Source: Mycoplasmatota bacterium (GTDB taxonomy: Bacteria; Bacillota_I; Bacilli_A; Izemoplasmatales; Hujiaoplasmataceae). From it: 64,000 bases of DNA. The stretch is taken from assembly GCA_016342455.1 (NCBI GenBank), contig JAEIOE010000004.1, positions 1-64,000 of the forward strand, written 5' to 3'. A program made the position numbers and the translations under genes. Shown here in pieces: positions 9,362 to 19,006 of the stretch; the first letter of the stretch is position 1; every line of letters starts with the position of its first letter. The notes under the pieces were generated by a model that saw nothing but the letters and a program-made list of their open reading frames with translations, was not told the DNA's origin and did not search any database.

Positions 9362-9622
9362 CTATTCTTGTTTTGAGTTGATAAATGTGAGTTTTTCACC
9401 AACAATCCTTAAGATGTTGTTATCAATTTTGAGTGATGCTTTTACTCCAATTGTTGCCCCTTCACTTAAGTACTCCATGACGTTTTCCATCAATCCTTCA
9501 TTTAGGTTAACTGGAATGACATCAGATTCTAATTCATCTGTCCTTTTAATTTTGATTGCTACAATTCCGGCAAGTTTATCTAATCTCTCTACTCTTCCTA
9601 CAAGTATAACTTGATTTAACAT
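9362..9622 (-). CDS. Single-stranded DNA-binding (OB-fold) protein
   Basis: MLNQVILVGRVERL start typical of SSB; short 86-aa form. Confidence 0.7.
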   Translation of the reverse strand: MLNQVILVGRVERLDKLAGIVAIKIKRTDELESDVIPVNLNEGLMENVMEYLSEGATIGVKASLKIDNNILRIVGEKLTFINSKQE

Positions 9623-9686
9623 TCCTAATTCCTCCTTTTTTTGTTATGTCACATATTACCGTTATAAAACAGTAATAGCAACCATT

Positions 9687-10178
9687 TTATGACTGATTTT
9701 TAAGCTTATCAGCGATAATCTTTTCAGCTTCAGATAATGTCGATTTTCCATGCATTTTATTGCTAAAAGAAATGTAATCATCAATAATTGATTCAATCTT
9801 ACTTTGGTTGTCTTCTACAAAACCAATCGCACGTTCAGTAGATCCTGTTAGATTGGATACCCATTCACTTAAGCGTTGAATAACTGCAAACTTCTTCTCA
9901 TCACCTGCTAAGAATGCTTCACCTTTGGATATTGCAATTTGGTTCTTTTCTTCTACGATCATAATGAACTCTTTAATCGTTTTTTGTACGGACTCATCAA
10001 ATATGATATCTTTTGCTTTAGATACCAGTTCATTTATTACTACTGATGACTGTTTAAGATCGTCTTTTACTTCTTTAATCACATTGGATAAATTACCATT
10101 TTCCTTAAACTTGGATGTTAAATACAGTGTTATCAAAAATATGATGATTACAATTAATACTAAATCAAGTGTTGTCAT
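9687..10178 (-). CDS. Phage holin-like protein (LL-H type)
   Basis: N-terminal TM segment then soluble helical region; located after tail genes. Confidence 0.65.
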   Translation of the reverse strand: MTTLDLVLIVIIIFLITLYLTSKFKENGNLSNVIKEVKDDLKQSSVVINELVSKAKDIIFDESVQKTIKEFIMIVEEKNQIAISKGEAFLAGDEKKFAVIQRLSEWVSNLTGSTERAIGFVEDNQSKIESIIDDYISFSNKMHGKSTLSEAEKIIADKLKNQS

Positions 10179-10491
10179 TTTCTTTTCCTCCGATTCGTTT
10201 ATATATATTTACTTGTGAATCTTCTAATCTCGATACGCGATGTTCCAGGACATTGACGTCCTTTTTTAATGTTTTGATATCTTGAGAATGTAACTCAAGC
10301 AAATTCAACATCTTTACACTTTGTTTATCTATCTTTTGGATATTTGTTAATATTTCTTCATTACTTGTTTGGCTTTGCTTGTTTTGCTTATTGAACTGTT
10401 TAATGGTTGTCATGATAACAACCACCATTGTGACAACCCAATAAATCAAATTTTCCATCCGAAACAAATCATATAAATTATCCCAACTCAC
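10165..10491 (-). CDS. Small membrane-anchored phage protein (XhlA-like)
   Basis: One TM segment plus coiled-coil (DIKTLKKDVNVLEHRVSRLEDS). Confidence 0.55.
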   Translation of the reverse strand: MSWDNLYDLFRMENLIYWVVTMVVVIMTTIKQFNKQNKQSQTSNEEILTNIQKIDKQSVKMLNLLELHSQDIKTLKKDVNVLEHRVSRLEDSQVNIYKRIGGKENDNT

Positions 10492-11155
10492 TATTCATCA
10501 ACTCATTTCTATATTGTTCTAAGTATTCTAATTGCTCTTCCAATAATTCTTTATATCTATGTCCTATTTCGTTGTTCCAATTTTTCTTGTAATCAATCAT
10601 GTACGTCTTCCATGGTTCTTCTACTACAAGCTCATATTTTCCTGTTTTCTGAAAATGTTCAATCATTCCTCTAAATCTAAAGATATGATAATGTGACTTA
10701 AAGAACGGACTGATATCATATCTCATGCGTCCATACTGCAGTTCTACCGTTAAATGATTAATCATTAATTCCTTATCATTGTAAGTGAGTAACTGAGTAA
10801 GTGTTTCTTCAAAACTTGGATTTAAGTATATTAATGTTCGACCAAGACTAAGTAAATCATCTGCAGCTGCACGGTAGTAGGGAATAATCCCTTCGTGGAA
10901 TCCTTGACGATCAATAAAAGTTTCCTTCGAATAAGCAAAAACATCATATTCAGCCAAATTCAAATGAATAAGTCCTCTAAAATTATCAAGCACTACATTT
11001 ACATCCTTATCACTGCTTTCATCATCTAACCCATAGGCAATTGAACCGCAATAATATAAAAGGAGTATTTCCGTTCCTGGAAAAACTCCTTTGATTAATC
11101 TATATAGTTTGTCCATCAGACTCTGGTTCAACGATTGCTGAAGAAAATGGTTCAA
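10478..11155 (-). CDS. Nucleotidyltransferase superfamily protein inside the late operon
   Basis: LLYYCGSIAYGLDDESSDKDVNVVLDN (GS...DxD); true start may be Met14 (about 11116). Confidence 0.75.
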   Translation of the reverse strand: MNHFLQQSLNQSLMDKLYRLIKGVFPGTEILLLYYCGSIAYGLDDESSDKDVNVVLDNFRGLIHLNLAEYDVFAYSKETFIDRQGFHEGIIPYYRAAADDLLSLGRTLIYLNPSFEETLTQLLTYNDKELMINHLTVELQYGRMRYDISPFFKSHYHIFRFRGMIEHFQKTGKYELVVEEPWKTYMIDYKKNWNNEIGHRYKELLEEQLEYLEQYRNELMNSELG

Positions 11156-11444
11156 TCACATCAAAATCATCAATTGAATCTTCAAAACCAATGACATTAT
11201 GCTTCAGCCAATTGTATCCTTGTTCAATGGGATTTACATTTAAAAATGATGTAAAATCAGAAAACGGAATTTCAATATCGATTTCTTCAATTGGATCTTT
11301 GTGATCAGCTCTTGCTTCCTTTGAAAGATAAGTTGCTACACAGATCACACATTTCTTCTGCGAATAGCTGATGTTAAAAGCTGTAATGCGGTGGTATGAA
11401 GCATTGATACCAAACTTGGTATTAAATTCTTTTATGATGGCCAT
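11100..11444 (-). CDS. Hypothetical phage protein
   Basis: ORF in late operon, overlapping the NTase start. Confidence 0.6.
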   Translation of the reverse strand: MAIIKEFNTKFGINASYHRITAFNISYSQKKCVICVATYLSKEARADHKDPIEEIDIEIPFSDFTSFLNVNPIEQGYNWLKHNVIGFEDSIDDFDVIEPFSSAIVEPESDGQTI

Positions 11445-11451
11445 ATAGTCC

Positions 11452-12132
11452 CTACTTTCTTTTTATCCTAAATATTGTGACTGCGATGCTATCAGGAGAT
11501 CCAATAGACATTCCTGGGTTGATATAAAGCGCACCTAATGCTCCATTGATTGAATGAGCAAAATCGACAAGTTTCACTGAAGGATTTCCTTGTCCAGATA
11601 GTGTTGTGATACTTTTTCCGTATGCAACCCATTGCTGAGTATCTGATAATGAACTTCTAAATGTTGGAGATATTTCAAAATCAATGACTTTCACGATACC
11701 ACTGGTAATAGTTGGGCTCGCAATAAAATTATCATCGATGTATTGTGCTGTTGTATTCATTCCAGATGTTTTCGAGTGTGTTGTATCGACTGTATTCAGA
11801 TGGTGCGCTAGATACGATCCATATAAACTTGATTGCGCTGCAGTGCGATAATAGATATAAGTGTCCGAAGTATCCACTGAAGATCCATATGTTGAGGCTA
11901 TTACATGGACTTTATAAATGTAATCCGGGTCAAATGGATATACCAAACTATGATAATAGCTATATCCCTCATAACTATAGACTTTTTCAAGTTCGCCACC
12001 TATTTTTATTACTGAGGATGATCCTCTAGCATAGAGTGCATTATTACTATAATCGAAAGCAAGTTCACCAATATAAGCCAAGTTTGAAGTTGTTGGTGTT
12101 GCAGTTCCCCTCTTGACTCTGATGATTGCCAT
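11452..12132 (-). CDS. Tail fibre/receptor-binding-like protein
   Basis: N-term MAIIRVKRGTATPTTSNLAYIGELAFDYSNNALYARG, common tail-fibre N-terminal pattern. Confidence 0.65.
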   Translation of the reverse strand: MAIIRVKRGTATPTTSNLAYIGELAFDYSNNALYARGSSSVIKIGGELEKVYSYEGYSYYHSLVYPFDPDYIYKVHVIASTYGSSVDTSDTYIYYRTAAQSSLYGSYLAHHLNTVDTTHSKTSGMNTTAQYIDDNFIASPTITSGIVKVIDFEISPTFRSSLSDTQQWVAYGKSITTLSGQGNPSVKLVDFAHSINGALGALYINPGMSIGSPDSIAVTIFRIKRK

Positions 12133-12983
12133 TAATACGTACCGCCATCAATGATTGACGAAGGTTGTAAAACCTTACTGGAATCGATTCCTAACTTGTA
12201 TTTGATCAAGGATGGTGTATAGTTAGTATCTACTTCTGGTAAAAACTTAAGTCCGTTACTGATAACGCTATTTGTATACTCTGTATCATCTGTTGCTAAG
12301 TCAATTCCCAATGCATCGATGATTTGATTTAATCTAACATTATCTAATATCGTTCTTTGAGTACTTGTTAGATGAAGATTACTTGCTACATGGGTGTTAT
12401 AAGTTGTTAGTGCCACTCCTCCAAGTCCAGCTAAAGAAATAGTAACGACTCCAGTTGAACCATTGACACTTGTTACTGCATCTGTAGGTGATAATAATTC
12501 TTGCCAGTTTGCTAGAATACTATAACCTGCAGTTTTTAGAATATAAGACTTGTTTAAATCAGTTCGAACTGCAACATCACCTTCTTGAGCTGTTGTTAAT
12601 GCTAGCATCGCAGTTTGACTTGATACAACAAATGTATTTGTCATTGCAATCTTAGGCACAACACTATCTGACAGTTTTCCGTTAGCATCTAAAATAGGAA
12701 TATTACCATTTCCTGTTCCTGTATTCTTAGTTGCAGCTGTTCCGAGTCCTAGTGCTGTAATCTTGGTATCAATTTGGGTATCAACTTTAGCAACACCTGG
12801 TATTTTTAAATAATCTGCTTCCGCTAAAGGTGTACCAACACTGGCTACTTTATCAGCTTTCGAGATATATAAATGCTCACCATTAAAATCGACTTGTGGT
12901 TCTCCGGCCTTTACAGTTCCAACCGAACCAATGAGTGGACCTGTTCCTGTAGTGGTTCTTCTTTTTATTTGAATTGTTGCCAT
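12132..12983 (-). CDS. Tail fibre-like protein
   Basis: MATIQIKRRTTTGTGP...GEPQVDFNGEHLYISKAD; collagen/fibre-like low-complexity middle. Confidence 0.7.
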   Translation of the reverse strand: MATIQIKRRTTTGTGPLIGSVGTVKAGEPQVDFNGEHLYISKADKVASVGTPLAEADYLKIPGVAKVDTQIDTKITALGLGTAATKNTGTGNGNIPILDANGKLSDSVVPKIAMTNTFVVSSQTAMLALTTAQEGDVAVRTDLNKSYILKTAGYSILANWQELLSPTDAVTSVNGSTGVVTISLAGLGGVALTTYNTHVASNLHLTSTQRTILDNVRLNQIIDALGIDLATDDTEYTNSVISNGLKFLPEVDTNYTPSLIKYKLGIDSSKVLQPSSIIDGGTY

Positions 12984-12994
12984 TTCATTTCCTC

Positions 12995-13771
12995 CTATTT
13001 TTTAACAAATACTGATGTGATGTTATGAATCGTACTACCACAACTAAAAGTAACGACACCGTTTTCATAAACAACGCCAAGTGTATAATCAGAATTTGCA
13101 TATCTGTATGCTACTGAAGTATTCGATCCAACAAAGATAAATAGCGCATCTCCTGGTATCGTAATGACGACAGTATTATTAATTGTAACGTAGATAATTG
13201 ACTGAGATAATTCCGTGGAGTTTGTCCCTGAAAACTGATAGATTCCATTTTGAATTTTTGTAACTGTTTTTCTAACTGGATAATATCTATTTAGAATAGA
13301 AGTTTCTAGTTCACTGACTCTTGTCTTATCATTTGTAATATACTTTCTTGAATAGCTTGTATTGAGTGTTACAGAAGTTGTAGTCTTGGAATAAGCACAT
13401 AAAACAATCTCATATAAACCATCGGTTGTTAAGAGGTTGATCATTGTGAGCGATGGATAACTACCCACTTGTTCTTTTAAATAAATACTTGCTGAATTAT
13501 CCGCTGTATTTACCCCTAGTACAACATATCCATATTTGCTTGAATCCGGTGTCACGCCAATCGTTGTCTGACTTTCAACATAAATGATTCGACCATAGAG
13601 TGCAATATATCCGTCATAAAACGTTATTGTATTGTTAGCCAGTGTAAACGCGCATTCACCCTTTAAGCCCTTTAAAATGCCAACATCGCTTGAAAAAAGG
13701 TGATGATACAGGTCAGCATCTACTTTGGATGTTACATTCCCACCTTCAAAAGTTACTTTTTGAATTCCCAT
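12995..13771 (-). CDS. Phage tail/baseplate-associated protein
   Basis: Position in tail module; beta-rich sequence. Confidence 0.55.
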   Translation of the reverse strand: MGIQKVTFEGGNVTSKVDADLYHHLFSSDVGILKGLKGECAFTLANNTITFYDGYIALYGRIIYVESQTTIGVTPDSSKYGYVVLGVNTADNSASIYLKEQVGSYPSLTMINLLTTDGLYEIVLCAYSKTTTSVTLNTSYSRKYITNDKTRVSELETSILNRYYPVRKTVTKIQNGIYQFSGTNSTELSQSIIYVTINNTVVITIPGDALFIFVGSNTSVAYRYANSDYTLGVVYENGVVTFSCGSTIHNITSVFVKK

Positions 13772-14886
13772 TAGAATTCACCTCCATCTAAATCTGTATT
13801 TGTAATTGTAATATTGCTAACGCTAGTTCCTGTGTTTTTGCTTAAGAGTTGAATTTTCTCTGTTAACTTCACTCTGTACTCACCCAGTGTAATTTGTACA
13901 TAATTCATTGAATTTTTAAACTTCATTCCAGTCACAATCGAATCATAACTCTTTTGATTGTGAATGAACGATATATAGTCACCAAGATGTAAATTAATAA
14001 AGGGAATAAATACCTTGTTATTCATGTCAAGATTAAACGTAATGTTATGATCTAGTTTTGATGAGACCATTTCACTTCTCGCTTTTGTTTCAAGTGTCTC
14101 AAAATCATTATCGGAATAGATGAATGATTTAGACATCACACTTGCATATCTATCTTCAGAAACGTCATCTTCAGTAATCTCACCAGTTGTAAGCATGTAG
14201 TACGTCTTTGTTACCGTGTAAGTTGTATTATCACTTCGAGGATAAAATATCACTTTGTTAATTAACTGGCTTGTTGAATCATTCGTTTCGACATTCAGTA
14301 TTGATGAGAAATTACTCTTCATTACCATGCCTTGATTGACATGCACGATTTTAAATATAATGTTCGAAATGCGTCCTCTTAAGAAACTAACACCTGTTCT
14401 AAAACTAATTCCATATCCTTTTGATACTAGTTCGAATATTTTGGACATTGATTCGATTTTATCTGATTCAAAACTTAGACTTCCATTTACAGAAGCTTCT
14501 TTTTCTACAGTCAAATAGATAAGATTTTGTTTTACATCATTATTTATTTTGAAATAAGTCGTAATCAAATCATATAAATACTGAGCTAAATCTCCTGAAA
14601 CGCTAGTTACTGGTATCTCTAAATTAAAAATCTCTCTGAAATCGAGAGATTTTATAACAGTTGTTTGATCATCGGTGAGTTCTATGCTTTCTAAAATGCC
14701 AATATATGAGAATAGATCACTTTGCAGAATTACAATATCGCCGATAACGGTGTTAATGTTCGTCTTATTTACTTTGAATGTTGAGCGTTGAATTAAAACC
14801 ATGTCAAGAATAATCTCATACTCAGGACTTATAAAGGCATTATCTTTGTATTGAAGTGTTGCCCTATCAAGAAATATAAGTTTCAT
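13771..14886 (-). CDS. Siphovirus tail protein (Gp37-like)
   Basis: Position after distal tail gene; FLDRATLQYKDN N-terminal style. Confidence 0.6.
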   Translation of the reverse strand: MKLIFLDRATLQYKDNAFISPEYEIILDMVLIQRSTFKVNKTNINTVIGDIVILQSDLFSYIGILESIELTDDQTTVIKSLDFREIFNLEIPVTSVSGDLAQYLYDLITTYFKINNDVKQNLIYLTVEKEASVNGSLSFESDKIESMSKIFELVSKGYGISFRTGVSFLRGRISNIIFKIVHVNQGMVMKSNFSSILNVETNDSTSQLINKVIFYPRSDNTTYTVTKTYYMLTTGEITEDDVSEDRYASVMSKSFIYSDNDFETLETKARSEMVSSKLDHNITFNLDMNNKVFIPFINLHLGDYISFIHNQKSYDSIVTGMKFKNSMNYVQITLGEYRVKLTEKIQLLSKNTGTSVSNITITNTDLDGGEF

Positions 14887-14887
14887 C

Positions 14888-15718
14888 CTAGATACCTATA
14901 TAACCTTCTAGGACTGTTACCCTGCAGACAGACTCAGTACTTACTCCTGGTTTAAATTCTAGTTCATAATCACCATGATTTAAGAATATAAAATTATCCA
15001 TCTCGAAATCCTGATTTCCATATATATCAGTCTCGATATCATTTTCAGTAAGTGTTATAAATTGTTGACTTGGAATTGAATTGATTGTGATCTTTGCATT
15101 AGTTGATTCAAGATACAATCTAAGTGTTGATATAATCTCTCCATTCCTTTTAACATGAAATTCTGGATCAATCACATCTCCATAGATTTCGATAACTAAT
15201 GGTGCTTTATCTAACCCACTATTTGTAACATTGATTTTGCCTTCATATGAACTTGAGTAGTAATAAGGATAGCTGTAAGGATAGACCTTTCCACTACTTG
15301 AACCATTTGCGATAATCTCATATGTCTTTTCTTTGAGCCATAAGGATAGTTTCTTAAAAACAATACTGCTTTGAATAGTATTTCCAACTAATTCTGCTTT
15401 TGATAAGCTTGTGATATCTACATAGCAATAAGCTGAAAAAGCACTATTTTGATAATGTAATTTAAATTCTTTATTACTCATGCTTATGTAATCAACAAAT
15501 TCTTTGTATCCAATATAACCATTCAAGAATATAAGTGTTTCGTTGATTTCTGAAAGGGGAATATTATAGTCAGATTTAGAGTAAAAACGATTGTATTCAA
15601 GATATTTCACATCTAAAGAAAACCCTAATCCGCTGACTTGAGAGATGATCGTTTGATTGCGATAATCAAAATAGTAGATATCCCCATACTCATTTTCTAA
15701 ATAAAATTGTCTAATCAA
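14888..15718 (-). CDS. Distal tail protein-like
   Basis: Directly downstream of the tape measure gene; length and position typical of Dit. Confidence 0.65.
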   Translation of the reverse strand: MIRQFYLENEYGDIYYFDYRNQTIISQVSGLGFSLDVKYLEYNRFYSKSDYNIPLSEINETLIFLNGYIGYKEFVDYISMSNKEFKLHYQNSAFSAYCYVDITSLSKAELVGNTIQSSIVFKKLSLWLKEKTYEIIANGSSSGKVYPYSYPYYYSSSYEGKINVTNSGLDKAPLVIEIYGDVIDPEFHVKRNGEIISTLRLYLESTNAKITINSIPSQQFITLTENDIETDIYGNQDFEMDNFIFLNHGDYELEFKPGVSTESVCRVTVLEGYIGI

Positions 15719-17733
15719 ATGACATTACCTCCTAAGGCTTTGTTGATAGAGTCAATATCGAAGGTAGGTGATGTTGTATTAATTGTGATATTGTTGGTAG
15801 CATTTGTCGTTGTAGCATTAGAACTATTTGATACTGAGCTGATACTTTTTAAATTGAATGCATCACCAAAGAAATCGCCTATCCCACCAAAGAATCCACC
15901 TACTTTATCGACTGCATTAGACACAAAACTACTTACTCCATCAGTAATGTTTGAAGCTAAGTCACCAATACCTGACGTAATATTTCTAAAGATATCTTTT
16001 ACTTTACCACCAAGATCTCCCATTTTGGAAGGCAACTCACCAATCCACTCGAATATTTTCTGCAAGAATTCTACAATTTTTTGAACCACATCCAATACTG
16101 GTTTTAATACAGTACTAAGGACCTGAATCGCTGGGACAAGAATGAAACTTAAAACATTACCAACAAGTGTGATAAGAGGTGCAAGTGCATTTAATATTTC
16201 TGCAAAGATACTTATTTGTGCGATTAGTGGCATAAGAATGACATCAAGTATCGGAACAAGCAAATCCACTAACATTACTACCAGATTGATAATAACGTCA
16301 AGTATAGGCTGCAAGGCAGTCATCAAGCTATCTACAATTGCTAAAATTGGTGGAAGCAACTGCATGAACGTTTCCATGAGCCTTCCTAGTAATGCTTTAA
16401 ATTCTTCACTTTGAAATAATGCCATAGCCAATATTGCAATCAAAGCACCAATTCCAAGAGTAGCAAAGTTTATACCAGCTCCTGCAAACAATCCAGCTGT
16501 ACCTACTCCTTTTAGTGCCATGGAAGCTATGTTCAGTAAAGGACCAACTTTTCCAACAATGGATAAAACTGGTCCGATGGCAGCTACTAAGGCGACAATC
16601 GTTGCGATGATTTTCTTTGTTCCTGAATCTAAGTTATTCCATTTTTCGATCCAATCTTTTACAGTTGGTATAATATTGTCTCGAACCTTTATAATTAATT
16701 CTTGTAAGACTGGTAAAACAGTACTTGCTAAATCAACAGCTAAACTCGATAATGCTTGCTTAGTACGATCAAGTGCATCTGTAAACTCACCTGCTAGCTC
16801 AGCTTGTTCATTTGTAACAATACCTAGTTCTCTTGCTTCTTTTCTTAAACCATTAATTGCATTAGTTTCACTAGATAATATAGGGAGTACTTCAGTTCCG
16901 ATTTTCTCTCCAAAGAATTCGTTGGCTATACCAACACGGACAGCCTCATCAGCAACATTACTTAAAGCATTACGGATCAACTCAAAAGCTTGATCGGCAT
17001 CTTTTCCTTTTAGATCATCTACAGTTAATCCGATCATCGCTAAACTATCGACTACTTTATCACCATTACCAGTTGCAATATCCCCAAGAATACCATTGAC
17101 CTTTGTGAAGGCTTTTGTCATGGATTCTGTCGAAGTTCCCATAATCGTTGCAACATGATTCCATTCTTGGAACTTTTCAGCTGACAATCCTAATTTCTGA
17201 GCTGTATCACCTATTTCATCAGCAGTGTATGCAGTCTTAACAGAGAAGGCTGTTAAAGCAGCAACGGCTCCTAGAATAGGAACCGTTACAGATTTTGTGA
17301 GTGATGAACCAAGTTTACCAATTTTCTCAAAATTAGCATTTCCAAGTTGTTTGATTTTATCAGCAGTTCTACCTAATTCATTGTTTAACTTTGATACTTC
17401 TGCTTCTGAATAGGATACATTTCGTTTTAGTTTGTTGAATTCTTCTTGACTTATATCTCCTACTTGAACTGCTTTTCTGGCTTTCTCAAGTTCTTGATTT
17501 TGAGTTTCAAGTTTCTTTTTTGTTTGTACCAGGATATCATTTAACTTGCCTTGTTTTGATTTCCACAAATCAAGATTCGTACTATCGTATTTCAGGTTTG
17601 TATTGATGGCTTTTAAATCTTTGTTCTGTTCTTTTAGGTCTTTCTTGATACCATTCAGTTCGTTTTCTAAGTCTCTCCCATCAAGGCTGAGCTTGATGTT
17701 TAATCCTTTAACTGTTTCTGCCAAAATACTCAC
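15715..17733 (-). CDS. Phage tail tape measure protein
   Basis: N-terminal coiled coil plus long hydrophobic stretch; 672 aa. Confidence 0.9.
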   Translation of the reverse strand: MSILAETVKGLNIKLSLDGRDLENELNGIKKDLKEQNKDLKAINTNLKYDSTNLDLWKSKQGKLNDILVQTKKKLETQNQELEKARKAVQVGDISQEEFNKLKRNVSYSEAEVSKLNNELGRTADKIKQLGNANFEKIGKLGSSLTKSVTVPILGAVAALTAFSVKTAYTADEIGDTAQKLGLSAEKFQEWNHVATIMGTSTESMTKAFTKVNGILGDIATGNGDKVVDSLAMIGLTVDDLKGKDADQAFELIRNALSNVADEAVRVGIANEFFGEKIGTEVLPILSSETNAINGLRKEARELGIVTNEQAELAGEFTDALDRTKQALSSLAVDLASTVLPVLQELIIKVRDNIIPTVKDWIEKWNNLDSGTKKIIATIVALVAAIGPVLSIVGKVGPLLNIASMALKGVGTAGLFAGAGINFATLGIGALIAILAMALFQSEEFKALLGRLMETFMQLLPPILAIVDSLMTALQPILDVIINLVVMLVDLLVPILDVILMPLIAQISIFAEILNALAPLITLVGNVLSFILVPAIQVLSTVLKPVLDVVQKIVEFLQKIFEWIGELPSKMGDLGGKVKDIFRNITSGIGDLASNITDGVSSFVSNAVDKVGGFFGGIGDFFGDAFNLKSISSVSNSSNATTTNATNNITINTTSPTFDIDSINKALGGNVI

Positions 17734-17793
17734 CTCTCATTTCAAAAGAAAAACACACCAAATGATGTGTTTTAAAGATTATAATGCTTTCTG

Positions 17794-18381
17794 TTATTTG
17801 ATTTCTGCAAGTAATACTTCCATACTTTCAGCAAAAGTTGGAATGTTGTTTTTCCAGTATGGAATGGATATTTCTATTGATTTAATAGCTTTATCAAACT
17901 GTGCTCTTCCATATTCTTTTTTGAATTTATTAAGGAAAAATTCAAAATCAGTTGGTTTCATTGACCTTTTATTAATTACTCCATCAGATAGTTTTATCAA
18001 AATATTAAGATATATCATAGCGCTACCTTGATTCATATCAGTCTTCTCCGAAACTTGATAACTTAAATCTTTAATGTCATTATAACCTTTTTTATACTGC
18101 TTAAAAGAGTTCCAAACTTCCTCGATCATTTCTGTTGTAATTACGTTATTAGTTCTTTTGCTTGCTTTTGTATCAAAAGTACCGGCTGCTTGCTTTTCTT
18201 CAGTTGGCTGCTTAAGTGAGAATGGTAATCCTTTTTCTTTCACAATCTTATTCATGAATATACTAAAAGCAAGCTCAACATCTAACCCAACAGAATCTAA
18301 AATTGACTTTACTTCCCTTAATAAATTTTCTTCTACTTCAAACGATAAACTTGACATATAATCCTCCTTCAATGTAATCAC
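17794..18381 (-). CDS. RelB/DinJ-like N-terminal domain protein with C-terminal extension
   Basis: LSFEVEENLLREVKSILDSVGLDVELAFSIFMNKIVKEKGLPFSL resembles RelB/DinJ antitoxins. Confidence 0.65.
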   Translation of the reverse strand: MITLKEDYMSSLSFEVEENLLREVKSILDSVGLDVELAFSIFMNKIVKEKGLPFSLKQPTEEKQAAGTFDTKASKRTNNVITTEMIEEVWNSFKQYKKGYNDIKDLSYQVSEKTDMNQGSAMIYLNILIKLSDGVINKRSMKPTDFEFFLNKFKKEYGRAQFDKAIKSIEISIPYWKNNIPTFAESMEVLLAEIK

Positions 18382-18399
18382 TATGTATTACTTAGCTTT

Positions 18400-18429
18400 A
18401 TTATACATTACTTGTATATTTACTGTCAA
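18400..18429 (-). promoter_or_regulatory. Sigma-A-type promoter of the RelB-like gene
   Basis: Minus strand TTGACA-N18-TATAAT. Confidence 0.85.
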
Positions 18430-18455
18430 TAGTAATTTTAGTAATACAGTAGTAA

Positions 18456-18701
18456 TTACAGTAAAAAGGCATCAATGTCTTGTTGTTTTGCTCTTCTATT
18501 GCCTTGCTTTCCACTAATCACATTCATCTCAAGCTCAATTATCTCAAAGTATGTGTTTAGATCAAAAGTTTTAGTATCCTCAATAGATAATCCTAGATGA
18601 GCAAGATTAAATATGATGTTTGCGGTAATGTTTTGAGATCCAGAGTTATTTGGGACTCCCATTGCCTGCTGACCCTTTTTGAAATGTGGCAAGCATTTCA
18701 C
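18456..18701 (-). CDS. Tail assembly chaperone, frameshift (gpT-like) part
   Basis: Overlaps end of 18646..18996 in another frame; directly precedes the tape measure region. Confidence 0.6.
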   Translation of the reverse strand: MKCLPHFKKGQQAMGVPNNSGSQNITANIIFNLAHLGLSIEDTKTFDLNTYFEIIELEMNVISGKQGNRRAKQQDIDAFLL

Positions 18702-18996
18702 CTATCGTATTCGTCAGATTTTGTAGTTCATCTTGATTGCTTAAAATAGAAAAGTCTAACAACATTAAAAAGTCGTTGTAAGATAGCTTGCTGAACGGTC
18801 TATGCAAGACATAGATGATTCTAAAAATAGTATCAATTACAGTTGTCAGATCTTCTCCGTTTTTCAAACTTACATTATCTAGTTTGTTGATATCGTTGAA
18901 TAACTCGGTAGAGAACACATTTCTATATTCAATAATCGTAAATAGAGATGAATGAAGACGATAATCTTTATCGCCAAGTTTAAGTGTTTTTTCCAT
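18646..18996 (-). CDS. Tail assembly chaperone (gpG-like)
   Basis: Located between major tail and tape measure genes; typical size. Confidence 0.7.
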   Translation of the reverse strand: MEKTLKLGDKDYRLHSSLFTIIEYRNVFSTELFNDINKLDNVSLKNGEDLTTVIDTIFRIIYVLHRPFSKLSYNDFLMLLDFSILSNQDELQNLTNTIGEMLATFQKGSAGNGSPK

Positions 18997-19006
18997 TAGT
19001 CATATC

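Noticed and set aside
11452-12983. Diversity-generating retroelement acting on the tail fibres
   Set aside because: No reverse transcriptase ORF and no template/variable repeat pair seen.
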